64,000 nucleotides of DNA from Euzebya pacifica. GTDB lineage: Bacteria > Actinomycetota > Nitriliruptoria > Euzebyales > Euzebyaceae. Positions 17,157-25,433 of the stretch are shown piece after piece; the first letter of the stretch is position 1, and each line of letters opens with the position of its first letter. The stretch covers positions 3,787,910-3,851,909 of the forward strand of contig NZ_CP031165.1 of NCBI RefSeq assembly GCF_003344865.1, read 5' to 3'. The notes below the pieces were generated by a model that did not search any database, was not told the DNA's origin, and worked only from the letters and a program-made list of their open reading frames with translations. The translations under genes were made by a program, and so were the position numbers.

Positions 17157-18107
17157 TCAGACCAGCCTAGCGGCGGCCTCGACCGCGGCCGGGACGTCGT
17201 CGGCCGACAACCAGGTGATGCGGGGATCCTTGCGGAACCATCGGCGCTGCTTGGAGGCGAACTGGCGGGTGCGGATGACGATGCGCTCCACTGCGTCGTC
17301 CCACGACAGGGTGCCGTCGAGGTGCGCGAACAGCTCGGCGTAGCCGATGGCCTGGGAGGCGGTGTCGGACAGGGTGCGTCCGCGCAGGGCCCGTGCCTCC
17401 TCCAGCCAGCCGTGGTCGAGCATGTCGTGGGTGCGGCGTTCCAGCCGGGCCGCGAGGTCACGGCGGTCCAGGTCGACACCGATCACGGTCAGGCCGGGGT
17501 AGATCGACTCGTGGTCACCCCACACCCGGTGGAAGCTGGAGAACGGCTGGCCAGTCAGCTCGATGACCTCCAGCGCGCGGACGGTGCGGCGCAGGTTGAG
17601 GGGATCGATGCGGCCGGCAGCCTCGGGGTCGATGGTGTGCAGGTGCTGGTGGGCGGCCGCCGGATCGTGGCGCCACTCCCGTTCCAGGCGCTCGCGGACC
17701 GTCGGCTCGGTGGGCGGGAAGAGCATCGGGTCGACCACGGCGCGGTAGTACAGGCCGGACCCGCCGACCAGCAGCGGCACCGCTCCCCGTCCGGCGATGT
17801 CGGCGATGACCGCGCGAGCCCGTTGCTGGAACCAGCGGACGGTGCAGTCCTGCTCGGGGTCGAGCGCGTCGACGAGGTGGTGGGGCACCCGGGCACGGTC
17901 CTCGGGACCGGGGGTGGCCGTGCCGATGTCGAGGCCGCGGTACACGGTGAACGCGTCGATGGCCACCAGCTCGACGTCGAGTCCCGCGTCGTGCAGCCGG
18001 TCGACGGCCGCCATGGCCGCCGCGGACTTGCCGCTGCCGGTGGGGCCGACGATGGCGACCACCGGCCCGGCGGGCACCGCCGGGTCGCCGGGTGCAGCCC
18101 CGTCCAC
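17157..18107 (-). CDS. miaA: tRNA dimethylallyltransferase
   Basis: Adds the isopentenyl group to A37 of tRNAs reading UNN codons; the product is the substrate of MiaB, encoded directly upstream. 316 residues, close to the family length. The P-loop GPTGSGKS is at 21-28, followed by the catalytic-region aspartate in AIDAFTVYRG (this family usually has DSxQVY, so the small change to DAFTVY is noted), GGSGLYYRA, and the tRNA-binding RTRQFASKQRRWFRKD. GTG start at 18107, 11 bp after miaB. Part of the miaB-miaA-dapF-hflX operon. Confidence 0.95.
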   Translation of the reverse strand: MDGAAPGDPAVPAGPVVAIVGPTGSGKSAAAMAAVDRLHDAGLDVELVAIDAFTVYRGLDIGTATPGPEDRARVPHHLVDALDPEQDCTVRWFQQRARAVIADIAGRGAVPLLVGGSGLYYRAVVDPMLFPPTEPTVRERLEREWRHDPAAAHQHLHTIDPEAAGRIDPLNLRRTVRALEVIELTGQPFSSFHRVWGDHESIYPGLTVIGVDLDRRDLAARLERRTHDMLDHGWLEEARALRGRTLSDTASQAIGYAELFAHLDGTLSWDDAVERIVIRTRQFASKQRRWFRKDPRITWLSADDVPAAVEAAARLV

Positions 18108-18118
18108 GGCTCTGTCGG

Positions 18119-19534
18119 TCAGGCGAGCGCGGTGGCCGGGCCCGGGGTGGGCACGGCCGGGGTGACGGCAGCGTCGGTGACCTCGCCCAGGAGGTAGTGG
18201 GCCGCTGCGTCGGTCACGGCCACGTTGGTCGTGGCGCCGGAGGCCAGGCCCTCGACCACCGGGAAGTGCACGAGGCGGTTGTGGCGCGTGCGACCGCTGA
18301 GCCGGGTGTCGTCGGTCTTGGACGGTCCCTCGACCACGACCTCCTGCACGGTGCCGACCTGACGGGCGTGGGACTCCGCCGACAGCCGCTTGGTCAGCTC
18401 GGCGAGGCGGATGAACCGCTCGTCCATGACGTGCTGCTCGACGTGGTCGGGCAGGTCGACGGCGGTGGTGCCGGGACGCTTGGAGTACTTGAAGGTGAAC
18501 GCCGAGTCGAAGCGAGCCTGCTCGGTGACGTCGAGCGTCGCCTGGAAGTCCGCTTCGGTCTCACCGGGGAAGCCCACGATGATGTCGGTGGAGATGGCCA
18601 GCCCGGGGATGGTGTCACGGGCCTCGGCGACGAGGTCCAGGAACCGACGGGAGCGGTAGCTGCGCTGCATCAGCTTGAGGATCCGGTCGCTGCCGGCCTG
18701 CAGGGGCAGGTGCAGCTGCTCCATCACCGTCGGCACGTCGCGCATGGCGGCGAACACGTCGGAGGTGAAGTCCTTGGGGTGGGGCGAGGTGAACCGGATG
18801 CGGTCCAGGCCGTCGACGTCGCCGAGCATGTGCAGCAGCTCGGCGAACAACGTGCGGTTGCGCGACCCGTCGGCGAACTCGGCCGGAACCTCGCCGGCCC
18901 GGACCAGGTCGCGGCCGTAGCTGTTGACGTTCTGGCCGAGGAGCGTGATCTCGGTGACGCCGTCGGCCACGAGCTCGCGCGTCTCGCTGACGATGTCGCC
19001 GAGCTTGCGGGACTTCTCGGGGCCACGGAGCGACGGGACGATGCAGAAGGCACAGGTGTTGTCGCAGCCGATGGAGATCGAGACCCAGGCGTGGTGGCGC
19101 ACCTCTCGCATCGAGGGCAGCGCCGAGGGGAACATCTGGGTGTGCTCGAGGATCTCCACGACGGGCAGCGACGCGGAGTCGGCCTGGGCGAGCAGCTCGG
19201 GCAGGCGGCCCATGTTGTGGGTGCCGTACACGACGTCGACGTAGGGCGCCTTCTCGGCCAGCTTGTCCTGGTCCTTCTGGGCCAGGCAGCCACCGACCAC
19301 GATGGTCTTGGAGGGGTCAGCCAGCTTCAGCGGCTTGAGGTGGGAGAGCTGGCCGTACAGCTTGTTGTCGGCGTTCTCCCGGATGGCGCACGTGTTGAGC
19401 AGCACGAGGCCCGCCGACTCGGGGTCGGGGGCAGGGCGATAACCCATCGTCTCCAGCACGCCCGCGGCGCGCTCGGAGTCGTGCTCGTTCATCTGGCACC
19501 CGTAGGTGCGGATGAAGTAGGTACGTGCGCTCAC
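18119..19534 (-). CDS. miaB: tRNA-2-methylthio-N6-dimethylallyladenosine synthase
   Basis: Radical-SAM methylthiotransferase that converts i6A37 to ms2i6A37. It has 471 residues. The N-terminal cluster cysteines are C13 (TYGCQMN), C49 (LNTCAIR) and C83 (GGCLAQ); the radical-SAM triad is C157, C161 and C164 in CDNTCAFC; a TRAM domain ends the protein. I start at GTG 19534, which gives the standard MSARTYFIRTYGCQMN and has GAGGA upstream; the frame continues upstream into unrelated sequence. It sits 11 bp after a small membrane-protein gene. Confidence 0.96.
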   Translation of the reverse strand: MSARTYFIRTYGCQMNEHDSERAAGVLETMGYRPAPDPESAGLVLLNTCAIRENADNKLYGQLSHLKPLKLADPSKTIVVGGCLAQKDQDKLAEKAPYVDVVYGTHNMGRLPELLAQADSASLPVVEILEHTQMFPSALPSMREVRHHAWVSISIGCDNTCAFCIVPSLRGPEKSRKLGDIVSETRELVADGVTEITLLGQNVNSYGRDLVRAGEVPAEFADGSRNRTLFAELLHMLGDVDGLDRIRFTSPHPKDFTSDVFAAMRDVPTVMEQLHLPLQAGSDRILKLMQRSYRSRRFLDLVAEARDTIPGLAISTDIIVGFPGETEADFQATLDVTEQARFDSAFTFKYSKRPGTTAVDLPDHVEQHVMDERFIRLAELTKRLSAESHARQVGTVQEVVVEGPSKTDDTRLSGRTRHNRLVHFPVVEGLASGATTNVAVTDAAAHYLLGEVTDAAVTPAVPTPGPATALA

Positions 19535-19545
19535 AGAATCCTCGA

Positions 19546-19839
19546 TCAGCCCTGCGCCGCGCGACGCTTGGGGTGCAGCGACGCGTCGGGGACGGCCAGC
19601 TCGTCGGCTCGGGTGTCGATCCGCTCGAGGCTGCCGCCGCGACCAGCGGCGTACAGCAGCGCGATGAGGCCGCCGAAGACGGCAGCGTTGGCCCGGTCGT
19701 AGACCGCCATGCCACCGAACCCGGCGAAGAGGACGGCATAGCCGACGACCGAACGCCAGGGCGAGCGGCGCACGAAGAGCGCACCGGCGAGCGCCAGCGC
19801 GGGGACACCGATCAACATCCAGACCTGCAGCACGTTCAC
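19546..19839 (-). CDS. Small membrane protein of unknown function, first gene of the miaB operon
   Basis: A 97-residue protein with about three hydrophobic helices (MNVLQVWMLIGVPALALAGA; WRSVVGYAVLFAGFGGMAVY; ANAAVFGGLIALLYAAG) and a charged cytoplasmic tail. Not recognised. It starts with GTG at 19839 behind an excellent GAGGAG, 8 nt away, so it is probably translated. It is transcribed toward miaB with an 11-bp gap. Confidence 0.7.
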   Translation of the reverse strand: MNVLQVWMLIGVPALALAGALFVRRSPWRSVVGYAVLFAGFGGMAVYDRANAAVFGGLIALLYAAGRGGSLERIDTRADELAVPDASLHPKRRAAQG

Positions 19840-20119
19840 GTGCGGTTCTCCTCATCCATTGGCGGGGCGGTTGACCAGCCTACGGGTTGTGGTCGAGACT
19901 GCCCAGCCGCCCCCACGCGCCCCGGCCCATCCGTCGCCGCTGGCGCGCAGGACAACCTCCTACAGGTACGGCCGCTGTCACCCGATACCTCCCACTGTCC
20001 GACCGACAGCAGGAGATCCGGTGCCGCAGGGCGAAAATACGAGTGAAGAACCGTCACACGACGCAGCGGGCGTCGTTGGGTTCCGCGTAGAGCCGCACCG
20101 AACCGCAGGAGATCCCCCA

Positions 20120-20953
20120 GTGGCCCACCCCACTTCAAACCGTCGCCGCCCCACCCGTGGCATCGCGTTCGCCAGCCTGGCAGGCGCCGCGATGCTGCTG
20201 CCGGTTGCGCCGGTCGCGGCCCAGCTGCTGGACGCACCCCAGGAGATCGTGCCGGCCTGCGCTGCCGAGTCCAGCGCCGACCCGATCGTGGACGCCGCCT
20301 GTGACGTCGTCGACGACGTCGTCGAGGCAGCCGCACCCGTCGTCGAGGCGATCGCGCCGGTGACCGAGGCCCTGCCGCTGGACACAGTTGCCCCCATCGT
20401 CGAGGAGGTGCCCGCCGGACTGCTCGGTGACGACGCGCCGGCCGACGACAACCAGGGTGTGCCCGCTCCCCCGGCCGCGCCGGCACCGCAGTCGGACGCC
20501 CAGGGTGGTGTGGCAACGGCCGACGAGGGAACCGAGCCCGAGCCCACCAAGGTCTCCGCGGCAGGCAAGGCCCCGACCGAGGTCGTCGAGCCGCAGGCCC
20601 CCGCCGCCGACGGCCGTGTCACGGGCACGCCGACCATCCAGCCCGCCAACCTCGGCTCGAACATCGACGGGGTCCGCAGCCAGAACGGGCTGACGCTGCA
20701 GCCCTACGAGGCGCCGATGGTGTCGGTCCCGATGGAGTACGAGACCCCGATGATCGCCCCGCCCACCACCACGGCCGCCCCGATCCAGCAGGCCGCCGCC
20801 GAGGCCATCCGCTTCACCGGTGCCGCCATGGTCCCCTACACGGACGGGTCGGCCGCCTGGGTCACGGCCACCGGACTCGGACTGCTCGGTGCCGCCGGAT
20901 ACGGCATGCGTCGCCGCGCCGACCGCCTGACGGTCACCACCCTGGACGTGTAG
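20120..20953 (+). CDS. Secreted Ala/Pro/Glu-rich surface protein with a sorting-signal-like C-terminus
   Basis: 277 residues from the GTG at 20120 (CAGGAG 7 nt upstream). A twin-arginine-rich basic start (NRRRPTRG) precedes a hydrophobic segment ending PVAPVAAQ, giving a likely signal peptide. The middle is low-complexity, rich in Ala, Pro, Val and acidic residues, and contains two early cysteines. The C-terminus has VPYTDG, a hydrophobic stretch (WVTATGLGLLGAAGYG) and RRRAD, the order of a cell-wall sorting signal although the motif is not a true LPXTG. Function unknown. It is the only plus-strand gene between lexA and the kinase gene at 41947, and is divergent from the miaB operon. Confidence 0.7.
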   Translation: MAHPTSNRRRPTRGIAFASLAGAAMLLPVAPVAAQLLDAPQEIVPACAAESSADPIVDAACDVVDDVVEAAAPVVEAIAPVTEALPLDTVAPIVEEVPAGLLGDDAPADDNQGVPAPPAAPAPQSDAQGGVATADEGTEPEPTKVSAAGKAPTEVVEPQAPAADGRVTGTPTIQPANLGSNIDGVRSQNGLTLQPYEAPMVSVPMEYETPMIAPPTTTAAPIQQAAAEAIRFTGAAMVPYTDGSAAWVTATGLGLLGAAGYGMRRRADRLTVTTLDV

Positions 20954-20999
20954 GCCGTCAGGCCGTGTAGTCCGTCAGGACGTGCAGTCCGTCAACAAC
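20949..20999 (+). repeat. Three tandem 17-bp imperfect repeats over a stop codon
   Basis: Units at 20949-20965, 20966-20982 and 20983-20999 share the core TG(T/C)AG(G/T)CCGTCA. The array begins at the stop codon of the secreted-protein gene. Role unknown; it may be replication slippage or a transcript-end element. Confidence 0.7.
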
Positions 21000-21028
21000 A
21001 GGATCAATTCCCAGTCCTCCTAGGGCCT

Positions 21029-21058
21029 CGGACCCCGTCGTTCACCCGGCGGGGTCCG
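21029..21058. terminator. Hairpin between the secreted-protein gene and recX
   Basis: CGGACCCCG (21029-21037) pairs perfectly with 21050-21058 around a 12-nt loop. It lies between convergent genes and could end both transcripts, although no U-tract follows on either side. Confidence 0.6.
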
Positions 21059-21084
21059 CGGTTCGTGCGGGTACTGAACCCCGC

Positions 21085-21729
21085 TCAGTCCCAGTCGCGA
21101 TCGAGGGCGGTGGCTTCCCGTGCGGCCTGATGGGCGGTGCCGGAGTCGAACCCACGCCGGACGAGCATGCCCACGAGCCGCTGGGCCACCCGGGCGGGCG
21201 GCAGGTCCGCCGGCATTCGCTGGGCCCGCTGGCGCGCGAGCTCGAGCGCCTGGGCCGTCTCGTCGACCTCGTCGAGCTGGGACAGCGCGGCGTCGATGAC
21301 GGGTTCGGGCACCTTGCGCTTGGCGAGCTCGCGGTGCAGCCGTCGGCGACCGTAGCCCCGCTTGACCCCCCGGTCACCCACCCAGGCGCGGGCGAACCCC
21401 TCGTCGTCGAGCATCCGCATCGCGATGGCACGGGCAACCGCCACGTCCACGACGGCGTCGTCGTACTCGCGGGCGACCAGCTTGTCGCGCGCCTCGGCGA
21501 CGGTCAGCGGGCGACGCGACGCGCTGCGGGTCAGGTAGGCCATGGCCTTGGACAGCGCCGCCGGGTCGACATCGTCCGGCACGCCAGCCGGGTCATCATC
21601 CAGACCCTTCCGGGCAGCGCCGGGTTCGCCCGGTTCCGCGCCCACCTCGGCGTTCGCCACCTCGGCGGGGCGAGCCCCCGCCGCGTCCATCGCAGCACGG
21701 AGGCGGGCGATCACCTCCGGATCGCTCAC
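21085..21729 (-). CDS. recX: RecA regulator RecX
   Basis: Modulates RecA filament extension. 214 residues: a poorly conserved acidic N-terminal region of about 55 residues, then three helical repeat units with [32 protein letters not shown] and [13 protein letters not shown], standard for RecX. The GTG start at 21729 overlaps the recA stop by 4 bp, so it is translated with recA and shares its damage-inducible promoters. Confidence 0.93.
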   Translation of the reverse strand: MSDPEVIARLRAAMDAAGARPAEVANAEVGAEPGEPGAARKGLDDDPAGVPDDVDPAALSKAMAYLTRSASRRPLTVAEARDKLVAREYDDAVVDVAVARAIAMRMLDDEGFARAWVGDRGVKRGYGRRRLHRELAKRKVPEPVIDAALSQLDEVDETAQALELARQRAQRMPADLPPARVAQRLVGMLVRRGFDSGTAHQAAREATALDRDWD

Positions 21730-22778
21730 GCGTCGAGGGCCAGCGCCCCGTCGACCTCGATGCTGTCGTCACCGGTGACGTCGGTCGGCACGAGGCCCAG
21801 CATCTCGATGGTGCGCTTGTAGATCTCGTCCGCGACGTCGCCGTGTTCCTTGAGGAAGCTGCGCGCGTTCTCGCGGCCCTGGCCGAGCTGTTCGCCGTCG
21901 TAGGTGTACCAGGCACCGGCCTTGCGGATGATCCCGTGCTCGACCCCCATGTCGATCAGCGAGCCCTCCTTGGAGATGCCCTCGCCGAACATGATGTCGA
22001 ACTCGGCCTTGCGGAAGGGCGGGGCCAGCTTGTTCTTGACGACCTTGACGCGAACCCGGTTCCCGACGAAGTCCTGGCCGTCCTTAAGCGACTCGATGCG
22101 ACGGATGTCCAACCGCACGGAGGAGTAGAACTTCAGGGCCCGACCACCGGGGGTGGTCTCGGGCGAGCCGAACATCACGCCGATCTTCTCGCGCAGCTGG
22201 TTGATGAAGATGCAGCAGGTGCGGGACTTGTTGAGGTGGCCGGCGAGCTTGCGCAGCGCCTGGCTCATCAGGCGGGCCTGCAGGCCGACGTGGGAGTCGC
22301 CCATCTCGCCCTCGATCTCGGCGCGGGGCGTCAGGGCCGCCACGGAGTCGACGACGAGCAGGTCGACGGCCCCCGATCGGACCAGCGTGTCGGTGATCTC
22401 CAGCGCCTGCTCGCCGGTGTCGGGCTGGGAGACCAGCAGGGCGTCGACGTCGACGCCGAGGGCACGGGCGTACGTGGGGTCCAGCGCGTGCTCGGCGTCG
22501 ATGAAGGCGGCGATCCCACCGGCCTTCTGGGCCTCGGCGATGGCGTGCAGTGCCACCGTCGTCTTGCCGCTGGACTCGGGTCCGTAGATCTCGCAGACAC
22601 GTCCACGGGGGAACCCGCCCACCCCGAGGGCGACGTCCAGGCCGATCGCACCGGTGGGGATCGTGGCGACCTTCTGCTGGGCACCTTCGTCCATGCGCAT
22701 GATCGCGCCCTTGCCGAACTGCTTCTCGATCGAGCCGAGCGCCAGCTCGAGCGCCTTCTCGCGGTCGGTCTTGGCCAT
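21726..22778 (-). CDS. recA: Recombinase RecA
   Basis: Forms filaments on single-stranded DNA for recombination and triggers LexA self-cleavage. 350 residues, no intein. The P-loop GPESSGKT is at 66-73; loop L1/L2 landmarks are [16 protein letters not shown] and [27 protein letters not shown]. The ATG at 22778 has CAGGAGG just upstream. Two control elements precede it: a proximal PafBC-like promoter motif (22836-22858) and a distal promoter with a LexA box in its spacer (22906-22934). This mirrors the two recA promoters of M. tuberculosis. Confidence 0.98.
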   Translation of the reverse strand: MAKTDREKALELALGSIEKQFGKGAIMRMDEGAQQKVATIPTGAIGLDVALGVGGFPRGRVCEIYGPESSGKTTVALHAIAEAQKAGGIAAFIDAEHALDPTYARALGVDVDALLVSQPDTGEQALEITDTLVRSGAVDLLVVDSVAALTPRAEIEGEMGDSHVGLQARLMSQALRKLAGHLNKSRTCCIFINQLREKIGVMFGSPETTPGGRALKFYSSVRLDIRRIESLKDGQDFVGNRVRVKVVKNKLAPPFRKAEFDIMFGEGISKEGSLIDMGVEHGIIRKAGAWYTYDGEQLGQGRENARSFLKEHGDVADEIYKRTIEMLGLVPTDVTGDDSIEVDGALALDA

Positions 22779-22835
22779 GGTGTCCTCCTGCCGGCCCCGC
22801 GGCCGGTATGGGTCTGTGTGGGGTCTGTCTGATCG

Positions 22836-22858
22836 ACGTTACGTCGGGGGTGTGACAT
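22836..22858 (-). promoter_or_regulatory. PafBC/RecA-ND-like damage promoter motif, site B (recA proximal promoter)
   Basis: Minus strand: ATGTCACAC, 8 nt, TAACGT. It points toward recA; a transcript start just past the -10 would give a leader of about 50 nt. Mycobacterial recA has the same arrangement of a proximal LexA-independent and a distal LexA-controlled promoter. Confidence 0.65.
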
Positions 22859-22882
22859 CGAGGCCGGCTGATCCGACGGGTC

Positions 22883-22891
22883 TGTGGACAA
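22883..22891. promoter_or_regulatory. DnaA-box-like 9-mer upstream of recA
   Basis: TGTGGACAA is the complement of TTGTCCACA, identical to the best site in the nrdJ/nrdR spacer. It lies between the two proposed recA promoters. A single 9-mer can occur by chance, so the role is uncertain. Confidence 0.35.
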
Positions 22892-22905
22892 CCGCGTCGC
22901 CCTCC

Positions 22906-22934
22906 ACGGTATCGAACAATCGTTCGAGTGCCAA
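22906..22934 (-). promoter_or_regulatory. recA distal promoter with LexA box in the spacer
   Basis: TTGGCA (22929-22934) and TACCGT (22906-22911) are 17 nt apart on the minus strand. The spacer holds the LexA box CGAACGATTGTTCG (22913-22926, perfect arms). The layout is the same as at the chiZ-like promoter, so LexA bound there should block RNA polymerase. Confidence 0.8.
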
Positions 22935-23005
22935 GCACATCAGCACCAAGCAGGTCGGCACGACGTACGTCGGCACCTCGCAGTCCGCCCGCGTGGCGAG
23001 ACGGC

Positions 23006-23443
23006 TCACCAGCGGACCGGCGTCCGGTCGTTCGCAGCGTTCACCAGGTCGACGGCGTAGTTGGCGTTGTCGCGCATGGCGTCCTCGGTCCGGCGTCGCA
23101 GCGAGTGGCCGGCTTCCTCGACGCCCCGGAAGGCATCGTGGTCGCGCAGTCCCGGTGGGACGCGGCTGATCAGCGGCAGCACTTCGCGGCAGACCTTCCA
23201 CGACAGCGCGCGCAGCCGCTGCACGGCTTGCCAGCGTTCGGCATCGGGCAGGTCGCTGTTGCGCATCGCGCGGTCCGCGTCCCGCTGGGTGCGGATGACC
23301 GCCTGCTCGCACCATTCCAGCTGCTGCTGCAGCGCGATCAGCTGCGCGCGTCGACCCACCGGCAGCGTCGCCGCCCCGAATCGACGATGGGTCGTGTCCT
23401 CGGTCAGGTCGATCGTGACCGCGTTCCCCTTGGCATCGTGCAT
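23006..23443 (-). CDS. Uncharacterised 145-aa protein next to recA with a damage-type promoter motif
   Basis: I do not recognise the family. The protein is mainly helical and charged, with a Gln/Leu/Glu stretch (AQLIALQQQLEWCEQAVIR) and further helices rich in Arg and Asp; no signal peptide or membrane segment is seen. It has two cysteines (EWCEQ, KVCREV). It lies upstream of recA on the same strand, ending about 70 bp before the recA LexA-controlled promoter. A PafBC-like motif at 23526-23548 points at it, so it may be a damage-induced gene. ATG start at 23443; the ribosome site is weak (AGAGG close to the ATG). Confidence 0.7.
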   Translation of the reverse strand: MHDAKGNAVTIDLTEDTTHRRFGAATLPVGRRAQLIALQQQLEWCEQAVIRTQRDADRAMRNSDLPDAERWQAVQRLRALSWKVCREVLPLISRVPPGLRDHDAFRGVEEAGHSLRRRTEDAMRDNANYAVDLVNAANDRTPVRW

Positions 23444-23525
23444 CCTCTGCCCCTGCCTTCCGTGTCACCCGATCGCATCCCCACGACCGGTCGGTAATCA
23501 CATACCCGTGATTCCCGGTGACCGA

Positions 23526-23548
23526 AGCGTACGCCCGAGGTGTGACAT
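23526..23548 (-). promoter_or_regulatory. PafBC/RecA-ND-like damage promoter motif, site C
   Basis: Minus strand: ATGTCACAC, 8 nt, TACGCT. It points at the 145-aa gene at 23443 with a predicted leader of about 75 nt. Confidence 0.6.
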
Positions 23549-23620
23549 CCACCCGTGACCCTCCCCTGTCCCCATGTCCGTCCCGTCAGCGGAGCGCTGG
23601 GGAACGGCCACGCCACCCGT

Positions 23621-24178
23621 TCAGGTGAGCGGGATGTTCGCGAGCTCCGTGTACTGCGCCCCGGTGGCGGTGCGGTCGCTGCGCAGGACCTCGACGCGGT
23701 CTGCCGTCCACGACAACGACGGCCCTTCGTAGGCCGCGGCGACCGTCCGGGCCAGCCCAGCAGGGTCCGGTGTCGACCGGCGCGGGACCCGGCACAGGGT
23801 CAGGTGGCCGCGGAACGGACGGGTCCGGTCCGGCGGCGCGCCTGCAGCCGCACAGGCGTCACGCACCCGCTCGGCCAGGTCGCCGAGCGACGGTGACGCC
23901 ACGGCAAGCCAGACGATCCCTCGGCTCCCGGGAGCGGTGTCGGCGGTCACGGGCAGGCCGAGCTGCAGCGGCGAGACGTCCGCCAGCGCCACCGCCACCG
24001 TGGCGCACACCGCGGTCGCCACGTCGTCGTCGATCTCGCCGAGGAAGGCCAGGGTCAGGTGCCAGCCCAGCGGATCGGTCCAGCGCAACTCGGGCCAACG
24101 GTTCCGCAGGCCGTCGGTGGCTGGCTGGATCATCGTCGCGGCCGCCGCGGGGACGGGCAGCGCGACGAAGGTGCGCAT
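23621..24178 (-). CDS. thpR: RNA 2',3'-cyclic phosphodiesterase (2'-5' RNA ligase family)
   Basis: A 2H phosphoesterase of 185 residues. The two catalytic motifs are HLTLAFLG and HLTLCRV. The start MRTFVALPVP is typical; its ATG at 24178 overlaps the cinA TGA by one base (ATGA context), so translation is coupled. Position between cinA and recA is conserved in actinobacteria. The biological substrate of bacterial members is unsettled. Confidence 0.88.
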   Translation of the reverse strand: MRTFVALPVPAAAATMIQPATDGLRNRWPELRWTDPLGWHLTLAFLGEIDDDVATAVCATVAVALADVSPLQLGLPVTADTAPGSRGIVWLAVASPSLGDLAERVRDACAAAGAPPDRTRPFRGHLTLCRVPRRSTPDPAGLARTVAAAYEGPSLSWTADRVEVLRSDRTATGAQYTELANIPLT

Positions 24179-25431
24179 CAGGCGTCCCGCAGGACCGTGT
24201 GCAGCACCGAGAGCGCCCCCGACGCCCCGAAGGACTGGATGTCCACACGTGACCGGCCGGGCATCCGCATCTCCTTGGTGACGGCCGGTCGGCCGTCGAC
24301 GACAACGGCCACGCGGACGGTGCCGACGGGGGCATCGTCGACCGGGTCGGGGCCGGCCACCCCGACGATGCCGAGGCCGACGTCGGCGCCGCAGCGATCG
24401 GCGGCCGCACGGGCCAGCGCCTCTGCGGTCGTTCCCTCGACCGGTCCCGTCCTCTGCAGGCCGGAGGGGTCGAGGCCGGCGAGCATCGTCTTGACCTCTG
24501 TTGCGTAGGTGATGAGTCCTCCGCGGAACCACCCGGAGGCACCGGGGACCGTGACCAGGCGCGCCCCCACTCCCCCTCCCGTGATGGACTCGGCGACGGC
24601 GAGCGTCCAGCCGTGCGCCAGCAGCAGGCGGCCGATGGCGTGCTCGACCCCCTCCTCGTCCAGGCCCGTGACCCCTCGACCCAGCAGCGACACGACCTCC
24701 TCGACGATCGGGTCGATCATGGTCAGGGCGGTCGGCCGGTCCGTGGCCGTTGCCGTCACCTTGACCCGTGTCTCGCCCCGCGACGCCAGGAACGCGATCG
24801 TCGGGCCGCCGTCGCGCTCGACCCGGGAGACCAGCTCGGCCAGCGTGTCGGCGATGCCGCTCTCGCTGAGCCCGGAGGTCCGCACGGTGCGGGTGACGGT
24901 CGTGGCCAGGCCGCCCCGCTCGACGAGCATCGCGACCACGTCCTGCTCGAACATGACCCGCATCTCGCTCGGGACACCCGGCATGCAGACGACGAGGCCG
25001 TCACCCACCTCGAGGGCCAGGCCCGGCGCCGATCCGACCCGCGTCAGCCACCGCCCGCCCTCGGGGATGTCGGCCTGCTGGGCGTTGGAGGGCGACATCT
25101 GCCGGTTGCGTGACGCGAAGTACGCCTCGATCTCGGCCAGGGTCGCATGGTCCCGCACGAGCGGCACGCCGGCGACGCGGGCCAGGGCGACGCGGGTCAG
25201 GTCGTCCTGTGTCGGACCGAGCCCCCCAGTGGTCAGCACCACGTCCGCACGTGCCAGCGCCTCCTCCATGGCGGTGGCCATGTCGTCGATCCCGTCGCCG
25301 ACGGAGGTGTGGCGCACGACGGTCACGCCGAGCTCGACGAGCCGGCGGGACAACCACGTGGAGTTGGTGTCGGTGTTGTCGCCGAGCAGCAGCTCGGCCC
25401 CGATGGCGATGATCTCCGCTGATGTCCCCAC
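24178..25431 (-). CDS. cinA: CinA: competence/damage-inducible family, NMN deamidase
   Basis: 417 residues with the two usual domains. The N-terminal molybdopterin-binding-like domain has EIIAIGAELLLGDNTDTNS and TTGGLGPTQDD; the C-terminal amidohydrolase-like domain has LAVAESITGGGVGARL and GIVGVAGP. CinA deamidates nicotinamide mononucleotide and cleaves ADP-ribose pyrophosphates. GTG start at 25431, 2 bp after the pgsA stop, with GGAGG 9 nt upstream; the frame continues upstream into pgsA and is not coding there. Conserved pgsA-cinA-recA neighbourhood. Confidence 0.95.
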   Translation of the reverse strand: MGTSAEIIAIGAELLLGDNTDTNSTWLSRRLVELGVTVVRHTSVGDGIDDMATAMEEALARADVVLTTGGLGPTQDDLTRVALARVAGVPLVRDHATLAEIEAYFASRNRQMSPSNAQQADIPEGGRWLTRVGSAPGLALEVGDGLVVCMPGVPSEMRVMFEQDVVAMLVERGGLATTVTRTVRTSGLSESGIADTLAELVSRVERDGGPTIAFLASRGETRVKVTATATDRPTALTMIDPIVEEVVSLLGRGVTGLDEEGVEHAIGRLLLAHGWTLAVAESITGGGVGARLVTVPGASGWFRGGLITYATEVKTMLAGLDPSGLQRTGPVEGTTAEALARAAADRCGADVGLGIVGVAGPDPVDDAPVGTVRVAVVVDGRPAVTKEMRMPGRSRVDIQSFGASGALSVLHTVLRDA

Positions 25432-25433
25432 GG

